Source: Reyranella massiliensis 521
GTDB lineage: Bacteria > Pseudomonadota > Alphaproteobacteria > Reyranellales > Reyranellaceae
DNA length: 64,000 nt
Direction of reading: 5' to 3'
Assembly: GCF_000312425.1 (NCBI RefSeq)
Contig: NZ_HE997181.1
Location: 4,945,788-5,009,787, forward strand
Part shown: positions 8,999 to 17,474 of the stretch, in pieces
How the letters are laid out: the number at the start of each line of letters is the position of its first letter
Numbering within the stretch: the first letter of the stretch is position 1
The notes under the pieces: generated by a model
Databases searched by the model: none
Told to the model about the DNA's origin: nothing
Seen by the model: the letters and a program-made list of their open reading frames with translations, nothing else
Position numbers and translations under genes: made by a program

Positions 8999-9690
8999 GA
9001 CTTGGAACTCCTTTCGGCCAGCCAGTCCGCGAGCCATGTCGCAAGGTCGTCGGTCTGGTGGTGGATGTGGCTGAGATCGGTGTCGGCCGCGCGCTTCACG
9101 CTTTCGTCGGTGCGGATCCACACGGTGCGCATGCCCATGTCGGCGGCGGGCTTGAGATTGACCGAGATGTCGTCGGCAAAGGCGGCACGCGTCGGGTCGA
9201 CGTTGTGCTGCTTTACGAGCTTCTCGTAGATCTGCTTGTGCGGCTTCGGCCAATAGTCGCCGGCGGCGATGTCGAAGATCGCCTCGAAATGGTGCGCCAC
9301 GCCCAGCCGTTCCATGACCCTCTCGGCGTGCGGCACGTCGCCGGCCGTGAAGATGATCTTGCGGCCCGGCAGCGCGCGCAGCGACGCTTCGAGCGCGGGA
9401 TTGGCCTCGACCGGCGAATAGTCGATGTCGTGGACGTAATCGAGATAGTGCTTCGGGTCGACGCCATGCAGGCTCATCATGCCGCGCATCGACGTGCCGT
9501 GATCCCGCCAGTACTGCTTCTGGACCCGACGCGCTTCCTCGGCGTCGACCTTCAGCCAGTCCGAGATATACCGCCCGATGCGCACGTCGATCTGGGCGAA
9601 CAGGTTACAGCGCGCCGGATAGAGCGTGTTGTCGAGGTCGAACAGCCAGACGTCAGGATCGTGCCTTGGGGGATCATATTGGAGAGGCAT
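8995..9690 (-). CDS. HAD-superfamily pyrimidine 5'-nucleotidase-like phosphatase
   Basis: This 231-residue protein carries all HAD motifs: DLDNT with nucleophile Asp18 and acid/base Asp20, a motif II Thr in FTAGD, a Lys in the WPKPHK region, and FADD as motif IV. The cap and motif spacing match the Sdt1-like pyrimidine 5'-nucleotidase group common in alphaproteobacteria. The stop overlaps the GTG of panE by 4 bases, so the two genes are an operon. A perfect 11-bp inverted repeat ends two bases before this ATG, and no Shine-Dalgarno sequence is visible between them. A downstream start or hairpin-controlled initiation is possible. Confidence 0.82.
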   Translation of the reverse strand: MPLQYDPPRHDPDVWLFDLDNTLYPARCNLFAQIDVRIGRYISDWLKVDAEEARRVQKQYWRDHGTSMRGMMSLHGVDPKHYLDYVHDIDYSPVEANPALEASLRALPGRKIIFTAGDVPHAERVMERLGVAHHFEAIFDIAAGDYWPKPHKQIYEKLVKQHNVDPTRAAFADDISVNLKPAADMGMRTVWIRTDESVKRAADTDLSHIHHQTDDLATWLADWLAERSSKS

Positions 9691-9691
9691 G

Positions 9692-9719
9692 GCACGGCTG
9701 GCTTAGCCGCCAGCCGTGC
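9692..9719. repeat. Perfect 11-bp inverted repeat between the HAD gene and rmuC
   Basis: The arms are 9692-9702 and 9709-9719 (GCACGGCTGGC and its exact complement) with a 6-base centre. They lie in the 61-bp divergent gap. On the minus strand the hairpin ends two bases before the HAD ATG. On the plus strand it precedes rmuC by about 32 bp. It may be a protein-binding site or an RNA hairpin in one or both leaders. Confidence 0.6.
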
Positions 9720-9751
9720 GCTTGTCGAGGCGGCGGATTATAAGGAAAGCA

Positions 9752-10804
9752 ATGGATACGCTGACGATCGTCCTCCTCGCCGCCGTCGGGCTGCTGGTGC
9801 TGCTTCTGCTCGCGATCCTGCTGCGCCAGGGCGGCAGCAGCCGCGAGGCAGAGCAGATGCGCCATCAGCTCGGCCTGGCCCTCAGCCAGCAGGCCGAAAC
9901 CGTGCAGCGGGTCGAACGTTCGCTGCGCGAGCAGGAACAGGCGCTGAGCAAGGTCGTCCACGAACGGCTGGACCGCACCGAGAAGGCCACCGGCCAGATC
10001 GTCACCGACCTGCGCGAGCGGCTGGTCCGTATCGACGAGGCACAGAAGAAGATCGGCGAGCTGTCTACGCAGGTCGTGAGCCTGCAGGAAGTGCTTTCCA
10101 ACAAGCAGGCGCGTGGCGCCTTCGGCGAAGTGCAGTTGAACGACCTCGTATCGAGCGCCCTGCCGCCTTCGGCCTACGCCTTCCAGGTGACGCTCTCCTC
10201 GGGCGTGCGCGCCGACTGCCTGCTGAAGCTGCCGCATCCGCCGGGCCCGATCGCCATCGACGCCAAATTCCCGCTGGAGAGCTACCGCGCGCTGCGTGCA
10301 GTGGCACCGGGCGACACCGCAGCTCTGCAGGTCGCGCAACGGGCCTTCCAGCAGGCGATCCGCAAGCATATCGGCGACATCCGCGAGAAATATGTCGGTG
10401 TGCCCGGCGAGACCGCCGAATCGGCATTGATGTTCCTGCCCTCGGAAGCGGTCTATGCCGAGCTGCACGCCAATTTCACGGCAATCGTCGAGGAATCCTA
10501 CAAGGCGCGTGTGTGGATCGTGTCGCCGACCACCATGATGGCCACGCTCAATACGGTGCGCGCCGTCCTGAAGGACGTGCGCATGCGCGAGCAGGCCGGC
10601 GAGATCCAGAAGACGGTCGGCCTGCTTCTGGACGACGTGAAGCGTCTCGATGAGCGCGTCGACAAGCTCAAGTCACACTTCGCGATGACGGAAAAGGACC
10701 TGCGCGACGTCGACATCTCGGCCGACCGCATCACCAAGCGCGGTCAGCGCATCCTCGACGTCGATCTCGGCGAGGAGCCGACGGCGCTCCCCAAGCCCAA
10801 GTAA
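9752..10804 (+). CDS. rmuC: DNA recombination protein RmuC homologue
   Basis: The 350-residue protein has an N-terminal membrane anchor (about residues 4-24), a long coiled coil (about 30-120), and then the RmuC nuclease-like core with GEVQLNDLV, AIDAKFPLESY and the VSPTTMMATLNTVR block. RmuC limits sequence inversions at short inverted repeats in E. coli and belongs to the PD-(D/E)XK nuclease-like fold; its biochemical activity is not well defined. The open frame extends to 9716, but the ATG at 9752 has an AAGGA site just upstream and starts directly at the anchor helix. It converges with htpX, with only 3 bp between stop codons. Confidence 0.9.
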   Translation: MDTLTIVLLAAVGLLVLLLLAILLRQGGSSREAEQMRHQLGLALSQQAETVQRVERSLREQEQALSKVVHERLDRTEKATGQIVTDLRERLVRIDEAQKKIGELSTQVVSLQEVLSNKQARGAFGEVQLNDLVSSALPPSAYAFQVTLSSGVRADCLLKLPHPPGPIAIDAKFPLESYRALRAVAPGDTAALQVAQRAFQQAIRKHIGDIREKYVGVPGETAESALMFLPSEAVYAELHANFTAIVEESYKARVWIVSPTTMMATLNTVRAVLKDVRMREQAGEIQKTVGLLLDDVKRLDERVDKLKSHFAMTEKDLRDVDISADRITKRGQRILDVDLGEEPTALPKPK

Positions 10805-10807
10805 GGG

Positions 10808-11776
10808 TTAGCCCCAGGGGCCGCGGCGCGAGTCCTGCTGGGCAGAGCCCCACGGGCTACCGCCCGTCTGCGGGATGCTCGACCGGGCCGGACGCGAGGC
10901 GCCGGCCGGCCGCGGGCTGTAGCCGCCGGCCCCTGCCATCGCCTGCAGGCGCGCAATGCGCTCCTCCATCGGCGGATGGGTCGAGAACAGGCTCGACATG
11001 CCGCCGGCGGCCGCCAGCGGGTTGGCGATATACATGTGCGCCGTCGCCGGATTGCGCTCCGCCGCCTGGTTGTGGATCTGCTGCGTGCCGGCGTGAAGCT
11101 TGGCCAGCGCCGAGGCAAGCCAATGCGGCTGGCCGCAGATCTCGGCGCCCATGCGGTCGGCTTCGTATTCGCGGCCACGGCTGATCGCCATCTGGACCAG
11201 CATGGCGGCCATCGGCGCCAGGATCATCGCGGCAATGGCCACGATCGGGTTTACCAGAGGCCGGCCTTCCGAATCGCGGCCGCCGCCCATCAAGCCGCCG
11301 AAGCTCGCCAGCATGCCGATGGCACCCGAAAGCGTCGCGGCGACTGTCATGATCAGCGTGTCGCGATGGCGGACATGGGCCAACTCGTGCGCCATCACGC
11401 CCGCGATCTCCTCGCGCGAGAGGTTGCGCAGCAGGCCGGTCGTGGCGGCAACGGCGGCGTGTTCGGGGTCGCGGCCGGTCGCAAACGCGTTCGGCTGGTC
11501 CTCGTCGATCAGGTAGACCTTGGGCATCGGCAGGTTGGCACGCTGGGCGAGCTGCTGGACGATGCCGAAGAGTTCGGGCGCGGTTTCCGGCCCGACCTCC
11601 TGCGCGTTGCTCATGCGCAGCACCATCTTGTCGCTGTTCCAGTACGCGAACAGGTTCATGCCCAGCGCCACGACGAGCGCCAGGACAAGGCCGGATTGGC
11701 CACCCAACAGATAGCCCGCGACCAGGAAAAAGCCTGTCAGGCCGGCCAGGAGAAGGGCAGTCTTGAAATAGTTCAT
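10808..11776 (-). CDS. htpX: Zinc metalloprotease HtpX
   Basis: This inner-membrane M48 protease takes part in membrane-protein quality control. Two membrane helices occupy about residues 4-22 and 28-47. The catalytic HELAH is at 130-134 and the third zinc ligand lies in the SRGREYEADRMGA segment. Two more hydrophobic helices lie between these motifs. The 322-residue length is somewhat above the usual 285-300 because of a Gly/Pro/Ser-rich tail. The start at the ATG 11776 (MNYFKTALLL) is standard for alphaproteobacterial HtpX; the open frame continues upstream to 11875 but without family similarity. It diverges from the DUF1674 gene across 59 bp. Confidence 0.93.
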   Translation of the reverse strand: MNYFKTALLLAGLTGFFLVAGYLLGGQSGLVLALVVALGMNLFAYWNSDKMVLRMSNAQEVGPETAPELFGIVQQLAQRANLPMPKVYLIDEDQPNAFATGRDPEHAAVAATTGLLRNLSREEIAGVMAHELAHVRHRDTLIMTVAATLSGAIGMLASFGGLMGGGRDSEGRPLVNPIVAIAAMILAPMAAMLVQMAISRGREYEADRMGAEICGQPHWLASALAKLHAGTQQIHNQAAERNPATAHMYIANPLAAAGGMSSLFSTHPPMEERIARLQAMAGAGGYSPRPAGASRPARSSIPQTGGSPWGSAQQDSRRGPWG

Positions 11777-11835
11777 GGCCGGATAGATGGTTTCAAACTG
11801 TGGCGAAACAAGGCGTGCGCAGGCATCATGACAGT

Positions 11836-12015
11836 ATGACCGAGCCTCAGAAAGCTGCGTCGCAGCCCGCGCCACCCGAGCCTGCCAAGGCCGAGCCGGC
11901 CGCGCCCGTCCCGCCCGAGAAGCCGAAGAAGGTCGAGGAGATCGGCGGCCCGCCCGGTCCCGAACCGACGCGCTACGGCGACTGGCAGTTCAACGGCAAA
12001 GTGACCGACTTCTAA
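11836..12015 (+). CDS. DUF1674 protein, succinate dehydrogenase assembly factor 4-like
   Basis: This 59-residue protein has a Pro/Ala/Lys-rich first half and the hallmark C-terminus EIGGPPGPEPTRYGDWQFNGKVTDF split over its last 25 residues. That signature defines DUF1674, the family of mitochondrial Sdh8/SDHAF4, which binds flavinylated succinate dehydrogenase flavoprotein before complex II assembly. Bacterial members are common in alphaproteobacteria and are presumed to do the same. No sdh gene is nearby. The ATG at 11836 is chosen over an upstream in-frame codon at 11800. The following gene starts one base after the stop. Confidence 0.82.
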   Translation: MTEPQKAASQPAPPEPAKAEPAAPVPPEKPKKVEEIGGPPGPEPTRYGDWQFNGKVTDF

Positions 12016-12016
12016 A

Positions 12017-13342
12017 ATGCGCACCGACATCTTCCACCCCGATTTCAAGGCACAACCCTGGTGGTGGGAGGCGTGGACGCCGAACAACGCCCTGTCGCAG
12101 GACCCGCCGGCACGCACCGACGTTGTGATCGTGGGCGCAGGCTATGGCGGCCTCTCTACGGCGCTGGAGCTGCGGCGCAACGGCGTCGGCGCCGTCGTGC
12201 TGGAGCGCGGCGATTTCGGGATCGGCGCCTCGACGCGCAACGGCGGGATGATCTCGGGCGGCACCAATCTCGGCAAAGGACTGGGCGGCAAGAGCCCTAT
12301 CGCCGAAGAGTTCGAGCGGATGAAAGCCGAGCTGATGGGGGCCGGTGCCGACTCGCTCAGCGTGTTGGAAGACATCATCGCCCGCGAGAAGATCGAATGC
12401 GGCCTGCACCGCAACGGCCGCTTTGTCGGCGCCTGGACGCCGCGCCACTACGACGACCTCGCGACCAAGGTCGAGACCTACAACAAATACGCCAACGCCG
12501 GCGCCGAGATGATCCCGCGCGAGCGCCAGCGTGAGATGATCGCGTCCGACTATTATTTCGGCGGCATGCATGCGACGCGCGCCGGCCATCTGCACCCCGC
12601 ACTCTATTACAAGGGCTTGCTTGAAGCCGCGCATCGCGCCGGCGCGATCCTGTGCGCCCAGGTCGAGGCGGAGCGGCTGGAGAAGATCGCGAACGGCTGG
12701 CGCGTTCTGACCCCTAAGGGGCCAATCGAATGCCGCGAGGTCGTGGTCGCGACCAACGGCTATACTGGCGATCTGACGCCGCGCCTGAAACGCCGCGTCG
12801 TGCCGGTGGCGAGCCATATCATCGCCACCGAAGAGCTGCCCGAGCCCGCCAGCAAGCTGATCCCCGAGATGCGGGCAATCGGCGACACCAAGCGGGTGCT
12901 GACCTATTACCGGCCCTCGCCCGACGGCACGCGGCTGATCTTCGGCGGTCGCGCACGCTTCACGGCGGCACCGCCAGAAGTGAGCGCTCCGGCGCTCTAT
13001 CAGTACATGATCGACCGTTTCCCGCAGCTCGACGGCATCCGCATCACCCATGTCTGGACCGGCAACGTCGCCTTCGCGCTCGACTACATGCCGCATATGG
13101 GCACCGACCAGGGCGTCCACTACCTGCTGGCCTGCAATGGCAACGGCGTTGCGATGATGACCTATCTCGGCACCGAGACGGCGCGGAAGATCGCCGGTGG
13201 GCGCAACGTGCCGGTCAATCCGCTGGATGGCCGCGACTTCCCCGAACACGCGCTCTACAACGGCGATCCTTCATGGTTCCTGCCGATCGTCGGCGCCTGG
13301 TACCGCACGCGCGACTGGCTCGATCGGCGGATGGCCGCCTAG
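12017..13342 (+). CDS. FAD-dependent oxidoreductase of the D-amino acid oxidase/PuuB type
   Basis: This 441-residue flavoprotein shows the FAD-binding Rossmann motif GAGYGG at residues 40-45 followed by the VVLERGDFGIGASTRNGGMISGG segment typical of the DAO family. The N-terminal WWWEAW stretch and the GNGVAMMTYLG C-terminal block match the gamma-glutamylputrescine oxidase (PuuB/OrdL) branch. Such enzymes oxidise secondary or primary amines to imines with hydrogen peroxide release. No polyamine genes surround it, so the substrate is unknown. It starts one base after the DUF1674 stop, implying co-transcription, and the threonine ammonia-lyase gene follows 45 bp later. Confidence 0.85.
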   Translation: MRTDIFHPDFKAQPWWWEAWTPNNALSQDPPARTDVVIVGAGYGGLSTALELRRNGVGAVVLERGDFGIGASTRNGGMISGGTNLGKGLGGKSPIAEEFERMKAELMGAGADSLSVLEDIIAREKIECGLHRNGRFVGAWTPRHYDDLATKVETYNKYANAGAEMIPRERQREMIASDYYFGGMHATRAGHLHPALYYKGLLEAAHRAGAILCAQVEAERLEKIANGWRVLTPKGPIECREVVVATNGYTGDLTPRLKRRVVPVASHIIATEELPEPASKLIPEMRAIGDTKRVLTYYRPSPDGTRLIFGGRARFTAAPPEVSAPALYQYMIDRFPQLDGIRITHVWTGNVAFALDYMPHMGTDQGVHYLLACNGNGVAMMTYLGTETARKIAGGRNVPVNPLDGRDFPEHALYNGDPSWFLPIVGAWYRTRDWLDRRMAA

Positions 13343-13387
13343 CGCACCTGCTTGCGGGGCGAGCGGGGCCGGGGCAAGACTAGTCGC

Positions 13388-14617
13388 GTGACCCAAGCTC
13401 TCCCCGTCTCCCTAGCCGATATCCGCGCCGCGGCCTCCCGCATTGCCGGCGCGGTCGTCCACACGCCCTGCCTGCGCAGCGAGACGCTGTCGCGCATCGC
13501 CAAGGCCGATGTCTGGGTGAAGTTCGAGAACCTGCAGTTCACCGCATCGTTCAAGGAACGTGGCGCGCTCAACACGCTGCTGCAGCTCACCGACGATGAA
13601 CGCAAACGCGGCGTCATCGCCATGTCGGCCGGCAACCACGCGCAGGGCGTCGCCTATCATGCGGGGCGGCTGGGAATTCCCGCTACCATCGTGATGCCGT
13701 CCTTCACGCCCAACAACAAGGTGAAGCATACGCGCGATCACGGCGCGCGCGTCGTGCTGAAGGGCGACACGCTGTCGGAATCGGCGGCGGAGGCTCATCG
13801 TCTCGCCGAGGCCGAGAAGCTGGTCTTCGTCCATCCCTACGACGACCCGCGCATCATCGCAGGCCAGGGCACGATCGCGCTGGAAATGCTCGAGGACGTG
13901 CCCCAGCTCGACACCCTGGTGGTGCCGGTGGGCGGCGGCGGCATGATCGCCGGCTGCGCCGTCGCAGCGCGCGGCCTCAGGCCCGACGTGAAGGTGATCG
14001 GTGTCGAATCGGCGGGCTATTCGGCGATGCGCCAGCTCCTGGCCGGCGAGGAAGTCACGGTGGGCGGCGACACCATCGCCGAGGGCATCGCCGTCCGCGA
14101 CATCGGCAAGGCGCCGCTGGCCATCGCCCGCGCCCTGGTCGATCGCGTGCTGGCGGTCGACGAGGTGGCCATCGAGCGCGCCATCGCCCTGCTCCTCGAA
14201 GTCGAGAAGACGGTGGCGGAGGGGGCGGGCGCGGCCGGCCTGGCCGCGCTGCTGGCCCATCCGGAACACTTCACCGGCCGCAAGGTCGGCCTCGTGCTGT
14301 GCGGCGGCAATATCGACACCCGCCTGCTCGCCTCCGTGCTGCTGCGCGGCCTGGTGCGCGACGGCCGCATCGTGCGGCTGCGGCTGATGATCGGCGACCT
14401 GCCGGGCCAGCTCGCCAGGGTCGCCGGCCTGATCGGCGGCGCCGGCGGCAACATCGTGGAAGTGCAGCATCAGCGCCTGTTCGGCAGCGTCGTCGCCAAG
14501 GCCACCGAGCTCGACGTCACCGTCGAAACCCGCGACCGCGGCCATGCCCGCGAGCTGGTCCAGGCCCTGGAGACGGAAGGTTTCAAGGTGCGGGTGCTCG
14601 AAGGCGCGGACGCGTAA
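13388..14617 (+). CDS. ilvA: Threonine ammonia-lyase (threonine dehydratase) with C-terminal ACT domain
   Basis: The enzyme converts threonine to 2-oxobutanoate and ammonia, the entry step of isoleucine synthesis or a catabolic route. PLP-binding Lys56 sits in ASFKERGALN, the phosphate-binding glycine loop VGGGGMIAG lies near residue 180, and an ACT-like domain covers about residues 325-405. The 409-residue form with a single ACT domain is common in alphaproteobacteria and may be either biosynthetic (ilvA) or catabolic (tdcB-like). The sequence does not settle which. I place the start at the GTG 13388. A TTG at 13352 in the same frame is possible, but neither has a strong ribosome-binding site. 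Confidence 0.87.
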   Translation: MTQALPVSLADIRAAASRIAGAVVHTPCLRSETLSRIAKADVWVKFENLQFTASFKERGALNTLLQLTDDERKRGVIAMSAGNHAQGVAYHAGRLGIPATIVMPSFTPNNKVKHTRDHGARVVLKGDTLSESAAEAHRLAEAEKLVFVHPYDDPRIIAGQGTIALEMLEDVPQLDTLVVPVGGGGMIAGCAVAARGLRPDVKVIGVESAGYSAMRQLLAGEEVTVGGDTIAEGIAVRDIGKAPLAIARALVDRVLAVDEVAIERAIALLLEVEKTVAEGAGAAGLAALLAHPEHFTGRKVGLVLCGGNIDTRLLASVLLRGLVRDGRIVRLRLMIGDLPGQLARVAGLIGGAGGNIVEVQHQRLFGSVVAKATELDVTVETRDRGHARELVQALETEGFKVRVLEGADA

Positions 14618-14662
14618 ATCCGCCGCTTTGCCCCCACTGGGGCGCGGGCTAAAAGACCGGCC

Positions 14663-16276
14663 ATGTCCGCCGCCACCCAATACGTCCCCTCGCCCACGCC
14701 CGACCTCGCCAGGATCGAGCGCGCTCTGATCTCCGTTTCCGACAAGGAGGGCCTGGTCGAATTGGGCAAGGCGCTGGCCGCCCAGGGGGTCGAGATCCTC
14801 TCGACCGGCGGCTCGGCCAAGTCGCTGCGCGACGCCGGCCTCAAGGTCATCGAGGTCAGCGACCACACCGGCTTCCCCGAGATCATGGACGGCCGCGTGA
14901 AGACGCTGCAGCCCTCGATCCATGGCGGCATCCTGGCCCGCCGCACCGACGCCGGGCACAAGAAGGCGATGAGCGATCACAAGATCGCCGGCATCGACCT
15001 CGTGGTGGTGAACCTCTACCCGTTCGAGGCCACGGTGGCGCGCGGGGCGGACTTCCCGACCTGCGTCGAGAACATCGACATCGGCGGCCCCGCCCTGATC
15101 CGCGCCTCGGCCAAGAACCACGACTTCGTCACGGTCGTCATCGATCCGGCCGACTACAAGTCCGTGCTCGACGAGCTGCAGGCGCACAAGGGCGCCACGA
15201 CGCTCGGCCTGCGCCGCAAGCTTGCGGCCAAGGCGTATGCCCGCACCGCTTCCTACGATTCGGCCATTGCCAACTGGTTCGCGCAGCAGGAAGGCGAGAC
15301 CTTCCCCGAGCGGCTGACCTTGTCGGCGGCGCGCGTGCAGACCTTGCGCTATGGCGAGAACCCCCACCAGAAGGCCGCCTTCTACAGCGACGGCAGCAAC
15401 CGGCCGGGTGTCGCCACGGCGCGCATCGTCCAGGGCAAGGAACTCTCCTACAACAACATCGGCGACACGGAAGCGGCCTACGAATGCGTGGCCGAGTTCA
15501 AGGAACCGGCGGTCGTCGTGGTAAAGCACGCCAATCCCTGCGGCGTCGCCGTCGCCAAGAATCAGTACGACGCCTACCTCAAGGCCTATGCGTGCGATCC
15601 GGTCTCTATCTTCGGCGGCATCGTCGCGGTCAACACCACGCTCGAAGCGAAGACGGCCGAGGACCTGTCCAAGCTCTTCCTCGAAGTCGTGATTGCCCCC
15701 GACGCGACGCCCGAGGCGCTGGCGATCCTCGAGAAGAAGAAGAACGTGCGCGTGCTGCTGGCCGGCACCCTGCCCGACCCGACCACCGCCGGCATGACCC
15801 TGAAGAGCGTGGCCGGCGGCTATCTCTTCCAGACCCGCGACAACGGCCATGTGAAGAAGAGCGACCTCAAGGTCGTGACCAAGCGGTCGCCGACGGCACA
15901 GGAACTCGATGATCTCCTGTTCGCCTTCACCGTCTGCAAGCATGTGAAGTCGAACGCCATCGTCTACGCCAAGGACGGCGCCACCGTGGGCGTCGGCGCG
16001 GGCCAAATGAACCGTCGCGACTCCTCGCGCATCGCCGCCATCCGCGCCGCCGAATCGGGCGAGATGGCCAAGCTGGCGCAAAGCCCGGCGATCGGCAGCG
16101 TGGTCGCCTCCGACGCCTTCTTCCCCTTCGCCGACGGCCTGCTGGCCGCCGCCGAAGCCGGCGCCACGGCGATCATTCAGCCCGGCGGCTCAATGCGCGA
16201 CCAGGAAGTGATCGACGCCGCCGACGAAAAGGGCCTCGCCATGGTCTTCACCGGCATGCGCCACTTCCGCCACTGA
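14663..16276 (+). CDS. purH: Bifunctional AICAR formyltransferase/IMP cyclohydrolase
   Basis: PurH catalyses the last two steps of IMP synthesis. The N-terminal IMP cyclohydrolase part is the MGS-like fold (ALISVSDKEGLVELGKAL, STGGSAKSL, VKTLQPSIHGGILARR). The C-terminal AICAR transformylase includes the TLRYGENPHQKAAFY junction, the catalytic-type KHANPCGVA segment, and the terminal AMVFTGMRHFRH. The 537-residue length is normal for alphaproteobacteria. It converges with purT, another purine gene, only 10 bp away, so the two IMP-pathway genes are adjacent but on opposite strands. Confidence 0.97.
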   Translation: MSAATQYVPSPTPDLARIERALISVSDKEGLVELGKALAAQGVEILSTGGSAKSLRDAGLKVIEVSDHTGFPEIMDGRVKTLQPSIHGGILARRTDAGHKKAMSDHKIAGIDLVVVNLYPFEATVARGADFPTCVENIDIGGPALIRASAKNHDFVTVVIDPADYKSVLDELQAHKGATTLGLRRKLAAKAYARTASYDSAIANWFAQQEGETFPERLTLSAARVQTLRYGENPHQKAAFYSDGSNRPGVATARIVQGKELSYNNIGDTEAAYECVAEFKEPAVVVVKHANPCGVAVAKNQYDAYLKAYACDPVSIFGGIVAVNTTLEAKTAEDLSKLFLEVVIAPDATPEALAILEKKKNVRVLLAGTLPDPTTAGMTLKSVAGGYLFQTRDNGHVKKSDLKVVTKRSPTAQELDDLLFAFTVCKHVKSNAIVYAKDGATVGVGAGQMNRRDSSRIAAIRAAESGEMAKLAQSPAIGSVVASDAFFPFADGLLAAAEAGATAIIQPGGSMRDQEVIDAADEKGLAMVFTGMRHFRH

Positions 16277-16286
16277 CGCTTTCGGG

Positions 16287-17474
16287 TCAGCGCACCTTCA
16301 ACTGCCTGGCCGACGCCATCGCTTTGCGGCGGGCTTCGGCGACACTACGGCCGGTCGCCAGCGCCACGGCCATGCGGCGATGGCCTTTGACCTCCGGCTT
16401 GCCGAAGATGCGCACCGACGTACCGGGCTGGGCCAGCGCCTTGGCAAGGCCGGTGTAGGTTGGATCGGCAATATTGCCGTCGGCCAGCACGGGCACCGAC
16501 GCGCCGGGCATACATGTGATCTGCGGGATCGGCAGACCGAGGATGGCGCGGACATGCAGCTCCATCTCGCTCATGTTCTGCGACACCATCGTCACCATGC
16601 CGGTGTCGTGCGGCCGGGGGGACAGCTCCGAGAACCAGACCTTGTCGCCCTTCACGAACAGCTCGACGCCGAACAGGCCGCGGCCCTTGGCGCCGCACAG
16701 CTCGTTCACGACCTTCTTGGCGATGTCGCGGGACTTCTTCAGCGCCGCCTTGGACATGGCGTGCGGCTGCCAGCTCTCGCGATAGTCGCCATCGACCTGG
16801 ACATGGCCGATCGGGTCACAGAAGGCGAAGCCGCCCTCGTGGCGCACGGTGAGCTGGGTGATCTCGTAGTCGAAGTCGATGGCGCCCTCGACGATCACCA
16901 GGCCGGTGACCGCACGTGTGCCTTCCATCGCGTACTTCCAGCTCCTGGCGATGTCCGCCGGCTTGCGCGCCACGCTCTGGCCGTGGCCCGACGACGACAT
17001 GGTGGGCTTGATGAAGCAGGGGAAGCCCACGGCCTCGGCGCCGGCCTGCAGCTCTTCGAGGCTGGCGGCGAAGCGATAGGGCGAGGTCGGCAGCTTGAGC
17101 TTTTCGGCGGCGAGCTTGCGGATGCCGCGGCGATCCATGGTGAGCTGCGCGGCACGGGCCGTCGGGATGACCGTCCATCCCTCCTTCTCCAGCTCGACCA
17201 GCGTGTCGGTAGCAATGGCCTCGATCTCGGGCACGATGAAGTCGGGCTGGACCTTCTCGACGATGCGCCGGACCTGCCTGCCGTCCCGCATGTTGAAGAC
17301 ATGGGCGCTGTTGGCCACCAGCATCGCCGGCGCGGCGGCATAGCGGTCGCAGGCGATGACCTCGACGCCGAACCGCATCGCCTCGATGGCGACTTCCTTC
17401 CCGAGCTCGCCGGAGCCCAGAAGCATGATCTTGATCGAGGAGGGTTTGAGCGGCGTGCCGAATGTCTTTTTCAT
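16287..17474 (-). CDS. purT: Formate-dependent phosphoribosylglycinamide formyltransferase PurT
   Basis: This ATP-grasp enzyme of 395 residues formylates glycinamide ribonucleotide using formate and ATP, an alternative to folate-dependent PurN. It begins with IMLLGSGELGKEVAIEAMRFGVEV, has the ATP-grasp lid FIKPTMSSSGHGQSV, and the metal-binding region LFGVELFVKGDKVWFSELSPRPHDTGMVT. The signature distinguishes it from PurK. Its ATG overlaps the TGA of the upstream RND pump gene by four bases (ATGA). It is thus the last gene of a long operon with apparently unrelated functions. Use of formate implies a formate source in the cell. Confidence 0.96.
   Translation of the reverse strand: MKKTFGTPLKPSSIKIMLLGSGELGKEVAIEAMRFGVEVIACDRYAAAPAMLVANSAHVFNMRDGRQVRRIVEKVQPDFIVPEIEAIATDTLVELEKEGWTVIPTARAAQLTMDRRGIRKLAAEKLKLPTSPYRFAASLEELQAGAEAVGFPCFIKPTMSSSGHGQSVARKPADIARSWKYAMEGTRAVTGLVIVEGAIDFDYEITQLTVRHEGGFAFCDPIGHVQVDGDYRESWQPHAMSKAALKKSRDIAKKVVNELCGAKGRGLFGVELFVKGDKVWFSELSPRPHDTGMVTMVSQNMSEMELHVRAILGLPIPQITCMPGASVPVLADGNIADPTYTGLAKALAQPGTSVRIFGKPEVKGHRRMAVALATGRSVAEARRKAMASARQLKVR

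Noticed and set aside
8999..9253. Upstream extension of panE into the HAD gene
   Set aside because: The added residues have no similarity, and the GTG at 8998 has a ribosome-binding site and a GTGA overlap.
13412..16081. 889-codon minus-strand open frame across the threonine ammonia-lyase gene and purH
   Set aside because: Shadow frame. Both plus-strand genes show complete catalytic motifs.
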